A DNA stretch of 64,000 bases from Ptiloglossa arizonensis (Eukaryota; Arthropoda; Insecta; Hymenoptera; Colletidae), in the NCBI RefSeq assembly GCF_051014685.1, contig NC_135058.1, positions 15,502,811-15,566,810 on the forward strand, in the 5' to 3' direction. The position numbers and the translations under genes were made by a program. Positions 59,981 through 64,000 of the stretch are shown piece by piece; position 1 is the first letter of the stretch, and every line of letters starts with the position of its first letter. Below the pieces are notes generated by a model that was not told the DNA's origin, did not search any database, and saw nothing but the letters and a program-made list of their open reading frames with translations.

Positions 59981-61782
59981 TAAAAACGTCGATGCCTCGA
60001 AAACATCTCTATCAATCGTTGCTATTCTTAGTTGCGATACGCTCGAAGCCATCGCTAGTCGCGCGATTCACAATTGTTCACAGTGTCGCGTGTGCGCGTC
60101 AGTCGCGACGCATTTGCGAGTGGCGTGCACCGCGCGAAATAATTGAACAGGCAGTCGCTGCGGTAGTGCACCGTTCGACTAGCAAGTAGACGAACAACTA
60201 ATTTAATGGAATATTTAACCGTGTACCTGGCCTCCAATATTAGCCCTTTACATTATTTTTAGACCGAGATGTCCCCGTTCGAGTGTTTCTCTTTCTTTCG
60301 ATTTATTCCCCGTTGTAACTCGAACGAATCGATTACGATTACTTCGAGTAGCGAGGAATTCCTTCTCTTTGAAACGTTGATTAAACTCTCCGTGTTCTTT
60401 GCTTTTTCAAGCTACGGAGCACACGGCTGTGAACGCTTTACGCGAACATCGATACACTTTACAGAGTGTTCGTCGACCACACTCGCATTCTCACCGATTG
60501 GTGGTCACAGGAAACCCAGGAACAATGTTTACCAAGCTCGTCGACACGATTTCCTCGAAAACGGACTCTGTTTCTTCGTAAACGATACAGAGTACGTACC
60601 GTACGAGATGGAACATCGTCTTCCGAGTCGAAAATAATCACTTCGAACGATATTGTACCGCGTGGAACGTTACGGGGAACAATAGCGGTTTCGAAATCGC
60701 GAAGGTGGTGTTTCTTTTCGAAGAAGTTCGGTGAACGAACCGTACCTTCCCAACAGATTCGTGGAAACGGACGCGGGACAAAGTAACGCGGACAGTTCCG
60801 AGATAAACGCACAATTCCTCTGCTGCTCGTTCGCGAGTTGCCAAGTACAAAAGCTTCCGAGGAAGTCGCCCTCAGGAGCTCGTTTCCATCCCCCTCGAAG
60901 CGTTTCTCTCGAGGATTCCACGGGCTGGATTTATTTTTATTATACGGACACGAGGTTTTCGCTTCCTCTCGGACTTCACGGTTTACAGGACTCGTTACCC
61001 TCGTCTTTTTCGATTTAAATATTCATACTTCGATAAACGACCCAGCTCTCCGAACGGAATTTTAATCGATCGCACCACTTGGACATTTCTTTTTTCTCCT
61101 CGCGAGAAGAACACTGGAAATAGAGAGCTGGCCTTTTTCAACGAGTCAAATTTTACAGTACGCCCGCGAGGAGATCGAGTTTGAAGCTACGGCGAGGATC
61201 CGTTCGTTCTAGGAACGCTAAAGAAATACACGTTCACGTTTGTTGAACTTACACGCTCGATAAAAGAGACGTTGCACGAGTCACGCGTAACATTTCTACG
61301 TAAAAAAATTTTCTTTCGCGCTCTTCGTAGGGATCGTTTCTCTTACGTTGCCACAAATCGTCCAGGATTCAGAACCGTTCGGGTGTTCCCTGTCTCTACC
61401 TGGCAAAGTTTTTTTTACACGAATTCGAATCATTATTTCCGTCTGATCTTCGAAAAATTATGCATTCTCGAACAGCGTGAACTTAACCACGAAAGAATCC
61501 CCAGATATAATTGGGATCATTTAAGGGGAATCAAGCGACCGGTCGAGGTCGCCCGCGATCATTATACCGCGTTAGGATCAATCAGGAGTGTCCCACGCGA
61601 AATTGATCCAACGACGTGGAAAACGTGTTATTCTGATTTCTGTCGGCAGATAACATGCTCCTGGCTGCAGTGCGTGGACGGTGGTTGCTGGAATAGTCGG
61701 TGCTGGTCGATTCCCAGCGGCACGGCTGCGAGAGCGAATCACTCGGCAGCTTCGTGTCCTTTCGCAACGATAATCGAGGACC

Positions 61783-63608
61783 ATGAAGAGATCTTCGAGC
61801 CTCCACTCGAGGATCCTCGCCTGGATTTTCTGCCTGTTCGCCGTTCTCCTGCTACCCTCGAGGACGAGTGAGTACAACCGACTGGGAATACCATGATCGA
61901 TCGGGACACCGAATTGCCAAGGATCCCGGTTCACGATCGCTCCTCATTTATCGAAACAAATCGAACATAATACGGTTTGAGTAATCAAGGCGTGTTTTGT
62001 CGTAAATTTGTATTACACATTGATTCGTTACAATAGAGTCACGTACGATGTATCGTTGCTGCGGATGATTTATGCCAAAATCGTTACTTATCGTTCAATT
62101 TTTTAACCAATACGTGGGAGGAGAGTTTGCCATCGATTTCCCATCGAGAGATTGAAAAACGAAACGAACATATGCGGCCCGTTTTTCATTCGGTAACCAT
62201 CGACATTTATGAATCGTTAGTTTACAACGGTGTACGTATACGCGTATATGTAATCTGCAAATTCAATCCTTTTCGATTGAAATAGTTAATCGCTTCGTCG
62301 ATTTTAGTCGACCGACTTTTTTCCAGCATATTGAACAGCATCGACGAACCACACGAGTAGAAAATGATATTACGATAATTGTTTCCCGTGATTATTCATC
62401 AGTCGTTAACGAGATTTAAATTATTTTATCTATAGTTTCATCGATTAATATGTAAGGTCGAAGATGAATAATTTTTCAGTCGATTAATCATTCGTATCGA
62501 GAAAGAAAAGTTCTGTCGCTCTTGAACGAGCTGGAGCCATTTATACTCGGATTAATTATTCTGACGTCTTTTGATCTTGTTAAAAATAAACTTAGGTTTT
62601 CGTTTCAATATGATATTACATTCCTTTGGAAGGTGATTGTAGTATCGATGGAACAGTTTTGAATTATTTATCATTTACGCGTCGCAAGTGCTGATAAACT
62701 GTACGCATTCAATTCATCGGTCGAGTTTAAATTTTGTTTTTCTTCGACACCATTCTAGTACGATATTTTTCAAAAATACTTCAATTACGAAGAGTTGGAA
62801 TTATATCAGGTGTGCGTTAATTTCCACAAAAGGTTCTAGTAATAAAGTAAAATTATCTGCCGAGTTGATAGCTACGGAACAAAACTAACTGGTCGATCGA
62901 AGTCGCTAAATGGTTACTTCTACCGCTCTATTTTTTGTTGCAACTTTACAAACATTTGCTTGATTTTTAAATACAGAGACAAGGTGGCCTTGAGTAACCA
63001 GTTACAACTTCGTGTGTAAGCGGCTTACTCGACATCGTACCACCCTTCTCGAACAACCTAACATTATTCACCGAAACGCTATAAAAACTCAAAATTGCTC
63101 CAGTTTATTTATTACCGTTACGATTGGACACAATTCAATTCCTCCATCGTTCGTATCGGTCTTCTTTCGAGAGACGAAACGTAGAGCTCGGTTTTGCGTC
63201 ACTCGGTACCAACGATCGACGAAAGCGTTTATTATCGAATTATTTAGTCACACTTCGTGTAGGAAAGTAACCTACATCTGATCTAGGCTAGCTCACGCGC
63301 AGAGTACATTTTTGATATCGTACCAGGGTGAACTGAGCGGACACGAGGGTAATAACTGCAATGCAGAGGACACGAATAAAAGTTTGTCATACGGTGGCCT
63401 GTGCAATTACATCACGAACGATCGCTTAGGGCTGCTTTTCAACGTGGATATCGTTTCAGGCGCCTTGGAGGAGAACTGCACGGACTTCCAGGGTGGAATC
63501 GTTCGACACGGTCTTCTCTATGTGCCAGGGCCTGCGGTTTGCAGTCTCTGCGTTTGCTATCATTCGGAGCCAATGTGGTGTCAAGCCATCTACTGCACGC
63601 CACCCTAT
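61783..63608 (+). CDS. Secreted or membrane Cys-rich (VWC-like) protein, 5' part
   Basis: The first exon, 61783-61867, encodes [20 protein letters not shown]..., a clear signal peptide, and ends at a GTGAGT donor. A later exon ends at a GTAAGT donor after 63608 and best starts at 63327 after TACCAG. It encodes an acidic, Cys-containing stretch and then [23 protein letters not shown], the spacing of a von Willebrand factor C-type domain. VWC proteins bind BMPs or act in the extracellular matrix; the target here is unknown. The two exons do not share phase (1 against 0). Either a small exon between them is missed, or the second exon starts at 63292 after CTAG, which does restore the frame. The gene continues past the window edge. 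Confidence 0.6.
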
Positions 63609-64000
63609 GTAAGTACTATCATTGGAACAAACGTAGGTTATCTCCCTCCGACGATTGCTCTCTCGAAATGTTTTTTGTCATTTGCGAGCGAAAGAATTTT
63701 CACGCGCCACGTTTCCAAAAGAAACTCCAAGCTCTCGTCGAATACTTCGAAAGAGTGTTTCTCGTTTCCTCGAGTGAATCGCGAATCGATGGGAAAATAC
63801 CTGTTTCGGTACACAGAACGTAATTATTCGAATTTGCAGTGAACTCGTTAAAACGTCGCGTTTGTCTCTCTATAAAACGCACCGAATCGTCTCTATCGTT
63901 GGTTATGGTATAGTGGATACGAACGTGAATCAACAATTTTAATATTTCTCGTTGCATCTCCGAGAGAGAAGTCCAAACACTACCTTATTCGAACTATTTT
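63609..64000 (+). other. Intron at the right window edge
   Basis: Begins with GTAAGTACT at 63609. No further exon is recognisable before the edge. A dispersed repeat copy occupies the last 40 bp. Confidence 0.6.
63961..64000 (+). repeat. Dispersed repeat, copy 3 (cut by window edge)
   Basis: CGAGAGAG, AGTCCAAACACTACCTTATT and CGAACTATTTT match the 3' half of the copies at 79-161 and 10379-10467. Confidence 0.55.

Larger units (their letters stand above)
51876..61782. other. Long stretch without a recognised gene
   Basis: No recognisable coding exon. If the 51.5-kb promoter serves the gene at 61783, this is its first intron. Repeats and a small hairpin are listed separately. A CpG-rich patch near 60040-60180 contains GCGTCAGTCGC, another initiator-like site that could be an alternative start. 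Confidence 0.45.

Noticed and set aside
61272..61871. 199-codon frame overlapping the signal-peptide exon
   Set aside because: It is a different frame from the signal peptide and splice donor and has no motif; treated as a shadow.

Overview
This is insect nuclear DNA, most likely from a hymenopteran and probably a bee. The grounds are spliced genes with canonical GT/AG introns, an AT-rich but strikingly CpG-rich base composition, mariner- and piggyBac-like MITEs, and animal protein families. The species call is an inference. There is no operon, CRISPR array or prokaryotic feature.

Layout. (1) 1-31.4 kb: a plus-strand gene for a four-pass membrane protein, TMEM221/Jiraiya-like, with four coding exons between 1867 and 27969. 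Its first intron is about 22.2 kb and holds two copies of one mariner-type MITE, a piggyBac-like MITE, a long foldback, several small tandem duplications and a cluster of ATTA/TAAT homeodomain-type motifs. (2) 31.4-33.3 kb, minus: a four-exon mitochondrial [2Fe-2S] ferredoxin of FDX1 (adrenodoxin) type, 161 aa. (3) 33.6-36.5 kb: a pogo/Tigger-type transposase-derived gene on the minus strand (483 aa, intact ORF, first catalytic Asp replaced by Thr), set among TA-flanked CAGTATT ends, repeated internal motifs and an inverted repeat. (4) 38.9-40.3 kb, plus: Smn, the survival motor neuron protein, six exons, 253 aa, with Tudor domain and YG box. (5) 40.6-44.0 kb, minus: a katanin p60-like AAA ATPase of KATNAL2 type, eight exons, 468 aa, tail-to-tail with Smn. 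Two X-box-like (RFX) motifs lie 125-180 bp upstream of its start, and an unrecognised short ORF diverges from the same promoter. (6) 44.7-61.8 kb: no recognised coding gene. It holds tandem repeats (about 105, 37, 40, 192 and 31 bp units), a candidate NRF1-type CpG promoter near 46.7 kb, and a GC-rich candidate promoter/first exon at 51.2-51.9 kb. (7) 61.8-63.6 kb, plus: the start of a secreted or membrane Cys-rich (VWC-like) protein that runs off the right edge.

The genes do not form a pathway. FDX1 (Fe-S and electron transfer), Smn (snRNP assembly) and KATNAL2 (microtubule severing, cilia/flagella) form a compact block between large-intron genes. The most interesting signals are the paired X-box motifs in the KATNAL2 bidirectional promoter, the catalytically altered Tigger-like gene in its nest of inverted ends, and an unexplained exon-like ORF at 37.8 kb. 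I found no convincing previously undescribed system. All splice models were made by eye and have no transcript support.
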